Shown here: one piece after another, positions 1-8,081 of the stretch | Position numbering within the stretch: the first letter of the stretch is position 1 | How the letters are laid out: every line of letters begins with the position of its first letter | Origin: Bacteroidales bacterium UBA4347 | GTDB taxonomy: Bacteria; Bacteroidota; Bacteroidia; Bacteroidales; P3 | Direction of reading: 5' to 3' | Assembly (NCBI GenBank): GCA_002394185.1 | Contig: DGTB01000121.1 | Coordinates: 1 to 10,563, forward strand | Length of the DNA: 10,563 nt | Notes under the pieces: model-generated | Told to the model about the DNA's origin: nothing | The model's database searches: none | What the model saw: the letters and a program-made list of their open reading frames with translations, nothing else | Made by a program: the position numbers and the translations under genes

Positions 1-752
1 GCCTGCTCGTTCTCCTTGCGGAAGTTGATGTAGACCTTGGGCACATCGGTGAGGATGTAGAACTCGTCGGCACCTATCTCGACAGCGCAGAGGGCGCTGG
101 CCAGGTCCTTGTCGATAACAGCCTCGACGCCACGCACATTGTCGCTCTCCTCAACCACAGGGATGCCACCGCCACCAACGGTGACGACGATGTTGCCGGC
201 TGTAGCCAACTGTTTTACAATCTTGATATTGTTGATACGCACGGGCTTGGGGGAAGCCACCACTTTGCGCCAGCCGTTGCCTTTGGGGTCTTCTTTGTAT
301 TTGGCACCGGTCTCAGCGGCCAACTGGTCGGCCTGCTCTTTGGTGTAGTAAGGTCCCACAGGCTTGGTGGGGTTCTGGAACATTGGATCCAGGGCATTGA
401 CAGCCACCTGGGTCACCAATGTAACCACATCACGCTGTATGTCATTGCGAGCCATCACATTGCGCAGACCCATCTCAATCAGATAGGCGATGCTACCCTG
501 TGTCTCGGCAACGCAGAAATCCATCGGCATGGCCTGCACCCCAACCTGTTTGCCAGCCTCATGCTGAAGCATCACATTACCTACCTGGGGACCATTGCCG
601 TGTCCGATAACCACGTTGTAGTTGCGTTTGAGCAGTGCGCAGAGACTCTCGCAAGTGTTCTCCACGTTCTCAATCTGTTCCTTGTAAGTACCCTTTTGTC
701 CACTGCGGAGGAGGGCATTACCTCCGAAAGCGACAACCGCTAACTTTCTCAT
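1..752 (-). CDS. arcC: Carbamate kinase, 3' end cut by the window edge
   Basis: Cytoplasmic amino-acid-kinase-fold enzyme that transfers phosphate from carbamoyl phosphate to ADP, giving ATP, CO2 and ammonia; it is the energy-yielding last step of arginine deiminase, agmatine or allantoin-type catabolism. I translated the minus strand from the ATG at 750-752 (MRKLAVVAFGGNALLRSG). The frame stays open to the window edge, giving 250 codons of an expected roughly 310. Visible family marks are the glycine loop GGNAL (residues 10-14), GHGNGPQVGN (50-59), the long insert typical of carbamate kinase rather than other amino-acid kinases (about 120-165), VVASPKP (164-170), GGGGIPVV (193-200) and GVEAVIDKDLAS (208-219), which contains the conserved nucleotide-site lysine. 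It has its own promoter candidate about 60 nt upstream and follows the M28 peptidase gene by 145 bp. The missing C-terminus is only the window boundary; nothing suggests a broken gene. Confidence 0.95.
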   Translation of the reverse strand, partial: MRKLAVVAFGGNALLRSGQKGTYKEQIENVENTCESLCALLKRNYNVVIGHGNGPQVGNVMLQHEAGKQVGVQAMPMDFCVAETQGSIAYLIEMGLRNVMARNDIQRDVVTLVTQVAVNALDPMFQNPTKPVGPYYTKEQADQLAAETGAKYKEDPKGNGWRKVVASPKPVRINNIKIVKQLATAGNIVVTVGGGGIPVVEESDNVRGVEAVIDKDLASALCAVEIGADEFYILTDVPKVYINFRKENEQ

Positions 753-813
753 TCTTATTCTATATTCTTAATTTTCAATAAAATAATATATTTTCCATTC
801 AAACAGGAAAATG

Positions 814-821
814 CAAATGTA
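814..821 (-). promoter_or_regulatory. Promoter -7 element of arcC
   Basis: On the minus strand the bases read TACATTTG, an exact match to the Bacteroidetes -7 consensus TAnnTTTG, followed by CA. A T-rich stretch with TTTC about 19 nt upstream could serve as the -33 element (consensus TTTG), so that half is imperfect. Predicted transcription would begin around 807, giving a leader of roughly 55 nt before the arcC ATG. This implies arcC can be transcribed separately from the peptidase and transporter genes upstream. Confidence 0.6.
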
Positions 822-870
822 CGAAAAAAAAACGACATAACGAAAACAATTCGTCATTTTCAATGTTTTA

Positions 871-897
871 TTTTAAAAAAGAGACCAGCAAGCAGGT
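871..897 (-). terminator. Weak candidate terminator after the M28 peptidase gene
   Basis: On the minus strand, directly after the M28 stop codon, ACCTGC and GCTGGT can pair (one T-T mismatch). They are followed after a few bases by a run of six T and then an A/T-rich tract. The loop would be only two bases unless the inner pairs open, so the hairpin is poor. Its position between the peptidase stop and the separate arcC promoter is what makes it plausible. Confidence 0.2.
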
Positions 898-1751
898 TCA
901 AAGCGACTCGAGGAAAGAGCGGATAAGGGTCAGGAAACGGGGATAGTTGCCTAATCCACACCCATCACAGGTATCGGTGGGACTATGGTAGCCACCGTAC
1001 GGCCCCCCGAGGGTGTAGATGAAGATAGCCGGGCAAAACTGGCTCAGAAAGTAGTGGTCGCTGTTGGGGGCATTGTCGCGGCGGCCGATTTTGGCCGCAT
1101 AACCTCGTTCCTCATTGATACGATCCAACATGTCGACGTACGGTTTTGTCGCACAGTCGTTGGCGTTGACCACCATCAGGCCCTCGTCTCCTCCACAAAA
1201 GAGGTCGATATTAATCAAAAGTTTGACCTTATTCATTTTGACAAGTGGCATGTCGGCAAAGAAGCCGCTTCCTATCAACCCGGATTCCTCGCCGCCGAAA
1301 AAGAGGAAAACGTACGTATAATGGCGATGATCTTGCCCCGAAATCATACGAGCCAGGTCCAACACTGCGGCTGTACCGCTTGCGTTGTCGTGGGCTCCGA
1401 AAAAGATGGTATCACCATTCATGCCAAGATGTTCATAATGGGCAGTAAACACTATCATAGAGTCACTTTCGCCAGGTATGTATCCACAGACATTCTGCGA
1501 ACGATAGCCGGCTTTGACGATGGGTGGCCGCGAGGTGGTATTAGGGAAATAGAAATACTGGTAATAATTCTTGCACAAGGGTTTTACACCCATGGACTTC
1601 AACTCGTTGCGCACATAGTTGGCGGCAATGGAGTCTCCCCTATTCTGCATGCCGCGACCGTACATCGAGGGCGCAGTCAGATCGCGAATCACACGCCGAG
1701 CATATGCGCTGTCCTGTGCCTGCAGTGCCATTGGCATCAACAGGAAGAAAC

Positions 1752-1776
<25 letters not shown>
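898..1776 (-). CDS. Exported M28-family zinc peptidase
   Basis: Predicted 292-residue metallopeptidase of family M28 (aminopeptidase Y/S type), using two zinc ions to release N-terminal residues or process peptides outside the cytoplasm. The N-terminus (MVRFARILGFFLLMPMALQAQ) is a signal peptide with likely cleavage after Ala20. The full metal set is visible: H113 in TAHYEHLG, D130 in GAHDNASG, general base E163 and ligand E164 in GGEESG, D191 in INIDL and H264 in GYHSPTD, so it should be active. The frame is open a further 21 codons upstream (to 1839), but the start at 1776 puts the signal peptide at the N-terminus. The first 25 nt overlap the end of the transporter gene, which suggests translational coupling and shared transcription. 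Substrate is not predictable; cleaning up peptides so the neighbouring carrier can import amino acids is inference. Confidence 0.9.
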
Positions 1777-3170
<1,394 letters not shown>

Positions 3171-3189
3171 TACTATCTTTTTTAGATTG

Positions 3190-3197
3190 CAAAGATA
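3190..3197 (-). promoter_or_regulatory. Promoter -7 element of the transporter-peptidase unit
   Basis: The minus strand reads TATCTTTG, an exact Bacteroidetes -7 element, inside the longer 12-mer TGTATCTTTGCA. TTTC lies 18 nt upstream as a possible imperfect -33 element. Transcription would begin near 3183, giving a leader of about 13-15 nt before the ATG at 3168-3170. It faces away from the plus-strand promoter at 3272, and the 113-bp gap between the two genes is otherwise AT-rich with a run of nine A (3232-3240). Confidence 0.7.
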
Positions 3198-3271
3198 CAC
3201 CTTTTTCACAAAATAGAAACGATTTTTATTGAAAAAAAAATGAAACAAATATTTTTATTTTATATTTTTTG

Positions 3272-3279
3272 TATCTTTG
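3272..3279 (+). promoter_or_regulatory. Promoter -7 element of the plus-strand barrel-like protein gene
   Basis: TATCTTTG is an exact Bacteroidetes -7 element within TGTATCTTTGCATC. No clear TTTG -33 element is present, and the upstream bases are almost pure A/T. The G of the element is only four bases before the ATG at 3284, so the expected start of transcription falls on or next to that ATG. That predicts a leaderless transcript. Confidence 0.65.
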
Positions 3280-3283
3280 CATC

Positions 3284-4495
3284 ATGAAAATAAAACATAT
3301 CATTACCACAATACTATTATTATTCAGTTCTACATTTGCTGTATCTCAGGAGCTAACGGTTGAATCGTTCTATAAAGACAGCGAGGAACTTTCTGCCGTC
3401 AAACACCAAGTGCTCGATGCCAATGAACATCCTTGTGCTTTGGTAATTGTCAACCTGCCTCATTACCAACTCCTATTTGAAGGAGACGTAATCCTTTCCG
3501 AATACAAAGGAAACAATGAGTATTGGGTCTACATGCCAGAAGGGTCAACATGGTTGAGGATTAAAAGCCCTGTAGCAAGACCACTTACATTTGAATTCCG
3601 CCTGTCGTTAGAGAGTCTTAACACTTATTATCTAAACCTTCAAGCCTCCGGCCTCCCTGACATCTCTGCCACTAACGAAGAATATGTGGCCTCTTTCAAG
3701 CAGGACAAATCCTCCGACGATGCTGAAACATATGCCACTTTTGATGAAAACAACAACATGTGTGCGCTTGTAAAAGTGCGCGTCGCTGCTTATGCACAGC
3801 TTTTTGAAGGCAATATCATCAAAATACTTCCACGTACAAATGAATACTGGGTATATATGCCCGAAGGGACCAATTCTCTCGAAATCATCAGCACAGTTGC
3901 TGCACCTATAACATATAATTTCGACAAATTAAAGAAAGGTCGGACCTACATCATGCAATTATATTTCAAAGATGCAGCATATATACCGACCTCAACATCC
4001 GTAAAGGAGACTCCCTCCACAACCTTAACAGCCCCCCAAAAAACAACATTTAACTACACCAATAATACCGGCATTTTTCACGGGCCGCACTTTCTTGGAA
4101 TTGTTTATTCGAAAGAAGCCTCGAATAATTCTTACGAATACGGAATCAGATATGGTTGGTATGATTTTTTAATAGGATGGTATGTTGAAGGGACCATTGC
4201 CTCCTCCATTATTGTCAACGATTACTATGCCGAATATGAAAACAGAACCACCGACAATTCCGGGAATATCCATTTAATTGCAAGCGGAATGTTTGGCGGC
4301 AATAAATTCGCCGCCTCCTTTGGCATGGGTGCCGCATTGGGTTTTGGGGAGAACGCCACGGGAGGTTTCATTATTGATGCAGGCCTGTTTTACAAGGGCT
4401 ACGATAGATACATCCTATCTTTCAACTATAATTACACCCATTATTCTTATGGCTCTGGCCACTACCTGAAGATTGGCATTGGCTACTCGTGGTAA
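3284..4495 (+). CDS. Exported protein with two repeated modules and a predicted C-terminal outer-membrane beta-barrel
   Basis: 403 residues; no named gene recognised. Residues 1-22 form a signal peptide (MKIKHIITTILLLF then STFAVSQ). Two homologous modules follow, about 45-120 and 153-227. Both contain CALV (51 and 160), LFEG (64 and 173), EYWVYMPEG (79 and 187), a Pro-Leu/Ile-Thr beta strand and a closing hydrophobic strand, offset by 108-109 residues. From memory, modules of this CALIKV/FEGN/EYWVYM type recur in secreted Bacteroidales proteins and resemble PEGA-like surface domains. A Thr/Ser/Pro-rich linker (about 233-255) leads to residues 265-403, which alternate aromatic/hydrophobic and polar residues, are rich in Gly and Tyr, and end HYLKIGIGYSW, like the final strand and C-terminal aromatic of outer-membrane barrels. 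Initiation from a TTG at 3269 is possible but would put the promoter inside the gene. The gene is AT-richer than its neighbours and is the only one on this strand. Confidence 0.8.
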   Translation: MKIKHIITTILLLFSSTFAVSQELTVESFYKDSEELSAVKHQVLDANEHPCALVIVNLPHYQLLFEGDVILSEYKGNNEYWVYMPEGSTWLRIKSPVARPLTFEFRLSLESLNTYYLNLQASGLPDISATNEEYVASFKQDKSSDDAETYATFDENNNMCALVKVRVAAYAQLFEGNIIKILPRTNEYWVYMPEGTNSLEIISTVAAPITYNFDKLKKGRTYIMQLYFKDAAYIPTSTSVKETPSTTLTAPQKTTFNYTNNTGIFHGPHFLGIVYSKEASNNSYEYGIRYGWYDFLIGWYVEGTIASSIIVNDYYAEYENRTTDNSGNIHLIASGMFGGNKFAASFGMGAALGFGENATGGFIIDAGLFYKGYDRYILSFNYNYTHYSYGSGHYLKIGIGYSW

Positions 4496-4971
4496 GCCAG
4501 CCAGCTGTTGCGGTAGCGGGGATCACTGGAAACGTCCTCGCCGAACCATGACGGAGGCACGAAGGCGTTGGCTGCTTCGGCCGAAGGAAATTCCACTTCG
4601 ACCAAACGGAGACCTTCGTGCGCACCATGGAAGAGGTCGAGCTCGGCCACCTGTGTGGTGTACAGTCCGTCGGCCTCGCTGCGACGCAGGTCTATGCGGT
4701 AACGCGTCTTGCACACCATGTTGCCCTCGCATTTGGCGCGGAGCATCATGTACTTATCCTTTGTAAGTGCAAACTCCTCCTCGCGGTTGACAATGGCCGA
4801 GGTGTCGGCGTAGTGCTGTTTCTCTTTGACGGTGAGAATAAAAGCATCGCCCATCCTGCGGACACGCAGGGTGGGCGATGTGCAAAGGTAGCCTTGTTCA
4901 ATCTCTACATGAGGATAACCATTCAGGTCCTCTGGCAGAGAGACCACAAGGTATTTACGTTCTATCTCCAT
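4483..4971 (-). CDS. CYTH-domain protein (triphosphate tunnel enzyme family)
   Basis: 162-residue CYTH protein, a fold that binds organic or inorganic triphosphates within a beta tunnel using Mg2+. The signature ExExK is at the N-terminus (E2, E4, K6 in MEIERKYLV). Basic pairs expected to line the tunnel follow: R36/R38 (LRVRR), K49 in TVKEK, and K88, R90 and R92 in KTRYRI. Acidic metal-binding pairs appear at AELDLF (E110, D112) and LVEVEF (E125, E127), and the usual closing motif is DPRYRNSWLA (150-159). All key positions are intact. Small bacterial CYTH proteins often hydrolyse tripolyphosphate; the exact substrate here is unknown. Its ATG directly abuts the purC stop codon (TAAATG), so it is probably co-translated with purC. 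Its last 13 bases overlap the end of the convergent plus-strand gene, and I see no terminator between them. Confidence 0.9.
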   Translation of the reverse strand: MEIERKYLVVSLPEDLNGYPHVEIEQGYLCTSPTLRVRRMGDAFILTVKEKQHYADTSAIVNREEEFALTKDKYMMLRAKCEGNMVCKTRYRIDLRRSEADGLYTTQVAELDLFHGAHEGLRLVEVEFPSAEAANAFVPPSWFGEDVSSDPRYRNSWLAYHE

Positions 4972-5919
4972 TTAAAGCTTGGCAAGATAGTCGGTAACAT
5001 TCTTTTCGATGCGGGCGGCCACATCGGCGCAGTCGTCGGCTTTCTGGAATTTCTCGCCGGTGATGTGCTCGTAGAGCTCAATGTAGCGGTCGCTGATGCT
5101 GTTGACAATCTCCTCGGTCATCTCGGGCACCTTCTGCCCTTCCTTGCCCTGGAAACCGTTGTCCATCAGCCACTCGCGAACAAACTCCTTGCTGAGCTGG
5201 CGCTGATGCTCACCCTTCTTCAGGCGCTCCTCGTAACCGTCGGCGTAGAAGTAGCGGCTGCTGTCGGGGGTATGGATTTCGTCGATGAGGTAGATCTTGC
5301 CATCGCGCTTGCCGAACTCGTACTTGGTGTCGACAAGGATAAGGCCCTTCTCGGCGGCAATCTTGGTGCCACGCTCGAAGAGCTGCAGGGCGTAGCGCTC
5401 CAGCTGGTCGTAGTCCTCCTTGCTGACGAGGCCCGTGCGGATGATTTCCTCACGGCTGATGTTCTCGTCGTGACCCTCGTCGGCCTTGGTGGTGGGGGTG
5501 ACAATGGGTGTGGGGAACTTCTGGTTCTCCACCATGCCCTCGGGCAGCGGCACACCGCAGAGGGTGCGGGCACCAGACTTGTACTCACGCCAGGCGCTGC
5601 CAGCCAGGTAGCCGCGGACAATCATCTCCACGCGGAAACCCTCGCATTTCAGGCCCACAGTGACCATCGGGTCGGGGGTGGCAAGCTTCCAGTTGGGCAG
5701 GATGTCGGCGGTGGCGTCGAGGAACTTGGCGGCAATCTGGTTCAACACCTGGCCCTTGTAAGGGATGCCTTTCGGCAATACAACGTCGAAGGCCGAGATG
5801 CGGTCGCTGACCACCATGGCCATATATTTATCGTCGATGTTATAAACATCGCGCACTTTGCCCACATAGAGGCTTTTCTGTTTCGGGAAATTAAAGTTGG
5901 TTTTAACTACTGCTTTCAT
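4972..5919 (-). CDS. purC: SAICAR synthetase (phosphoribosylaminoimidazole-succinocarboxamide synthase)
   Basis: Cytoplasmic purine-biosynthesis enzyme that joins aspartate to CAIR using ATP to form SAICAR. The 315-residue product matches the longer form usual in Bacteroidetes (about 314), not the approximately 237-residue E. coli type. Visible marks are the ATP-site loop YVGKVRDVY (18-26), VVSDRISAFDVVLP (36-49), the family signature VEMIVRGYLAGSAW (97-110), the second signature LILVDTKYEFG (193-203) and DEIHTPDSSRY (213-223). The frame is open 16 codons further upstream, but MKAVVKTNFNF is the family-typical start. It follows rsmD by 51 nt and abuts the CYTH gene without a gap. No other purine genes are near, so it sits in a mixed housekeeping operon rather than a pur cluster. 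Confidence 0.97.
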   Translation of the reverse strand: MKAVVKTNFNFPKQKSLYVGKVRDVYNIDDKYMAMVVSDRISAFDVVLPKGIPYKGQVLNQIAAKFLDATADILPNWKLATPDPMVTVGLKCEGFRVEMIVRGYLAGSAWREYKSGARTLCGVPLPEGMVENQKFPTPIVTPTTKADEGHDENISREEIIRTGLVSKEDYDQLERYALQLFERGTKIAAEKGLILVDTKYEFGKRDGKIYLIDEIHTPDSSRYFYADGYEERLKKGEHQRQLSKEFVREWLMDNGFQGKEGQKVPEMTEEIVNSISDRYIELYEHITGEKFQKADDCADVAARIEKNVTDYLAKL

Positions 5920-5932
5920 ATATTGTATTGTT

Positions 5933-5947
5933 TTATTTTCAAAATAA
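5933..5947. promoter_or_regulatory. Perfect A/T palindrome upstream of purC
   Basis: TTATTTTCAAAATAA is a perfect 7-bp inverted repeat around one central base, in the only sizeable gap inside the right-hand operon and 13 bp upstream of the purC ATG. On the minus strand it also gives TTATTTTG, which matches the -7 promoter consensus at five of six fixed positions (the second base is T, not A). It could be a weak internal promoter, an operator, or an accident of A/T-rich sequence. Confidence 0.25.
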
Positions 5948-5970
5948 GTGCCATAGCCCATACACACTCT

Positions 5971-6516
5971 CTACTCCTCCAGCTTCATGGCGAAGAAGGT
6001 GAAGTTCACCTTGCCGTAGTTGCGGTGCTGCCAGAAACGGGGATGCTCCTCGAAGCTGTACTCCCGCGGGTGTTCGAGGATGAAGATGCCGTCCTCCGTC
6101 AGCACCTCGCGTTCGAAAACGAGGTCGGGCAGCGACGACAGTTCCTCCAGTGCATAGGGCGGGTCGGCAAAGACTATGTCGAACTTGCGGTTGGCCCTCT
6201 TCAACAGGTCGAAAACATCCGTGCGCACCACATGCAGGTTGCGCAGGCCGAGGCGGTTGGCCTCGCTCTTGATGTATTCCGTGCAGGCATTGTTGATGTC
6301 GACTGCCGTCACCTCTTTCACACCACGCGAAATGAACTCTATCGCCACCGCGCCAGTGCCCGAAAAAAGGTCCATCACCGTGCACTCCTCATAGTCGACG
6401 TAGTTGTTGAGGATATTGAAAAGGCTCTCGCGAGCCATGTCGGTGGTGGGGCGCACGGGAAGGTTGGCGGGGGGATTGAGACGGCGGCCTTTGAGGTTTC
6501 CAGCAATGATTCTCAT
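5971..6516 (-). CDS. rsmD: 16S rRNA (guanine966-N2)-methyltransferase RsmD
   Basis: Cytoplasmic SAM-dependent enzyme that methylates the exocyclic amine of G966 of 16S rRNA in the small subunit. The 181-residue length is typical. Marks in order are MRIIAGNLKGRRL (1-13), RPTTDMARESLFNIL (22-36, the RsmD/YhhF signature), the SAM-binding motif I DLFSGTGAVAIE (49-60), AVDINN (71-76, motif II acidic residue) and the catalytic FADPPY (116-121). The upstream frame is open to 6654 but lies inside the DUF3822 gene. The ATG shares an ATGA overlap with the DUF3822 stop, a classic coupling arrangement, and MRIIAGN is the conserved N-terminus. Confidence 0.96.
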   Translation of the reverse strand: MRIIAGNLKGRRLNPPANLPVRPTTDMARESLFNILNNYVDYEECTVMDLFSGTGAVAIEFISRGVKEVTAVDINNACTEYIKSEANRLGLRNLHVVRTDVFDLLKRANRKFDIVFADPPYALEELSSLPDLVFEREVLTEDGIFILEHPREYSFEEHPRFWQHRNYGKVNFTFFAMKLEE

Positions 6517-7328
6517 AATATCAGCGCGTTGCGGTAGGTGTGTAGGGTTTTGAAGGCGGGGTTGAGGAAGGAGGTATGAAGGCCCGTAAAGAGCGTGGCC
6601 TGCGGGAAATAGGGACGCAGCAGCGCAAAGCGCTCTCTCCCCACCTCGCCACACATCAGCAGCTCTGTGCCGTTGTTTTCCAGACCGAAACTCTTCAGCA
6701 CCTCGATGGTGTGGAACTGAGCCTCGCTGTCCGAGCTGTAGGCCACGGTATTGCCGTAGATATAGCGTCCGTCGCGGAAAGCGGCGAAGTCGATGACGCC
6801 CTCGCGCCAGTGCGCCAGCAGCAGCGGATGGTCCTGGCTGCGACGCTCAAGGCCTACGGAGGCCAGCTTCACGTGTTGGTTCATCACCACGAGACCCGGC
6901 AGGGCCACCTTGAAGGCCGTCGCAATGGCGTCGGAGGCAGCATAAACCGCCGTAGCCCCCAGCTTCTTGCAGGGCGTGGCCATGATGGTGGTGGCATCGC
7001 TGCCGACGAGCTTCAGGTACTGGCGGTGCGCCGAGGGAGAATAGAGTTCGTCCGGCACCCAGGTACTGTGGTCGCTCAGAACGACGAGCTCCATGGCGGC
7101 ATAGCCCAGGGGCCGTATGCCGACAGAGGCGAAGAAGGCCTTGACGTCGGCCATGGCGACGGTCATCGAGCCGGCGTGTATGCCCTCAGCCTCGCCGAAG
7201 GTCAGCAGGACGCCCGAGAGGCTCACTTCCGAAAAAGAAAATCCATTTGACCGAAGGCAAATGGATAATCTCTTTTCGCTGGAAGCCGTCTCTTTCTCGG
7301 TAACAATGAGAGTCTTGCAGCGATACAT
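6513..7328 (-). CDS. DUF3822 family protein
   Basis: 271-residue protein of a Bacteroidetes-restricted family regularly found just upstream of rsmD, as here. There is no signal peptide or membrane segment, so it is likely cytoplasmic. I recall that a B. thetaiotaomicron relative with a solved structure was described as having an actin-like ATPase fold; I cannot verify that here. The two-lobed layout would fit: a first half ending near the DHSTWVPDELYS segment (about 86-97, a strong DUF3822 mark) and a second half containing the conserved AFRDGRYIYGNT and LLMCGE segments. It overlaps rsmD by 4 nt and follows the membrane-protein gene by 10 nt, so the three are almost certainly co-transcribed. 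Function is unknown; see the findings for a pilus-platform-like hypothesis. Confidence 0.85.
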   Translation of the reverse strand: MYRCKTLIVTEKETASSEKRLSICLRSNGFSFSEVSLSGVLLTFGEAEGIHAGSMTVAMADVKAFFASVGIRPLGYAAMELVVLSDHSTWVPDELYSPSAHRQYLKLVGSDATTIMATPCKKLGATAVYAASDAIATAFKVALPGLVVMNQHVKLASVGLERRSQDHPLLLAHWREGVIDFAAFRDGRYIYGNTVAYSSDSEAQFHTIEVLKSFGLENNGTELLMCGEVGRERFALLRPYFPQATLFTGLHTSFLNPAFKTLHTYRNALIL

Positions 7329-7338
7329 ATTGTTTTAA

Positions 7339-8037
7339 TTATTCAAAGTTACCATCGGTGATAGCCTGGGTCGTGTCGCCCACCTTCCAACCGGCGTAGC
7401 GGTCCTTGACCTCGTGGATTTCGGCAATCTTGTTCACCACCAGCTGCTCGTCCATGTCGCTCAGCAGCACCTCGTGGGGCACCTGGCAGAGGAACACAGG
7501 GACCATGAAGCCACTCTTCTCAATCTTAGTGGCATACAGCTCGAACTCGTTCTTCTCACCCTTGGGATAGGGCACATAGCGCAGGTTCAGGATCTCCTCG
7601 TCGGTCAGCTGGCGCTTGTGGCCGTTGGCGTCGATGATGGGCAGCTTGCCGTCATCGCGCAGCTTGGCGATGGGGTTCACCAGCACCTCCTGGCGCGAGA
7701 TGTAGCCCTTCTTCACAGCCTCGAGCTCGGGCACCTCGTTGATGTCGACATCGGCGGGGATGGCGCTGTGGTTGATCACCTTGCTCACCACACGCATGCT
7801 GTCCTCGTTCATCAGGCGGTTGAAGAGGGTGTCGAAACTGCCGCAGTAGGTACCGTAGGTCAGCTTGTAGGCCTCCTCCAAGGTACGGATCGATTTCAGT
7901 TTCTCGGCGCAGGCATCGCGACGCTTGGTGTACTCGTTGTCGAAACGCATGGGCTTCTGGATGCTGTTGTAGAGCATGTAGGCCAGGGCGACGATAGCCA
8001 GCCCAAGCACAATCTGAATGATAGTTTTACCTTTCAT
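7339..8037 (-). CDS. Single-pass membrane-anchored protein of unknown function
   Basis: 232 residues, family not recognised by name. A short basic N-terminus (MKGKTIIQ) is followed by one hydrophobic helix (about 5-25) without a convincing cleavage site. The rest, mostly charged, should therefore face the periplasm. Immediately after the membrane helix comes an amphipathic helix (about 33-60) ending in LEEAYKLTYGTYCGSFDTL. This helix-then-YGxY pattern resembles pilin-like and PilN-like proteins, but the similarity is too short to be a family assignment. Three cysteines lie in the soluble part (43, 65, 184). It precedes the DUF3822 gene by 10 nt, and the pair plus rsmD look co-inherited. Its promoter appears to lie in the end of the upstream M1 peptidase gene. 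Confidence 0.85.
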   Translation of the reverse strand: MKGKTIIQIVLGLAIVALAYMLYNSIQKPMRFDNEYTKRRDACAEKLKSIRTLEEAYKLTYGTYCGSFDTLFNRLMNEDSMRVVSKVINHSAIPADVDINEVPELEAVKKGYISRQEVLVNPIAKLRDDGKLPIIDANGHKRQLTDEEILNLRYVPYPKGEKNEFELYATKIEKSGFMVPVFLCQVPHEVLLSDMDEQLVVNKIAEIHEVKDRYAGWKVGDTTQAITDGNFE

Positions 8038-8081
8038 CTGTATTTTTATTTTTCGTTTTTTATTCTATTCATTCCGCTGAG

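Noticed and set aside
841..857. Small inverted repeat (ACGAA/TTCGT) in the gap before arcC
   Set aside because: Only five pairs in A/T-rich sequence, with no conserved context and no clear role beside the promoter candidate.
3171..3248. Longer transporter start at 3248
   Set aside because: The extra 26 codons cover the -7 promoter element and an A-tract, and they are not part of the family's N-terminus.
3269..3283. TTG start for the barrel-like protein gene
   Set aside because: It lies within the bases of the -7 element, and the residues it adds would precede a normal Lys-rich signal-peptide start at 3284.
4618..6537. 639-codon open frame on the plus strand, antisense to CYTH, purC and rsmD
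   Set aside because: It mirrors the codon bias of three clearly real genes on the other strand, has no start context or recognisable domain, and reads as low-complexity Leu/Val/Gly/His sequence.
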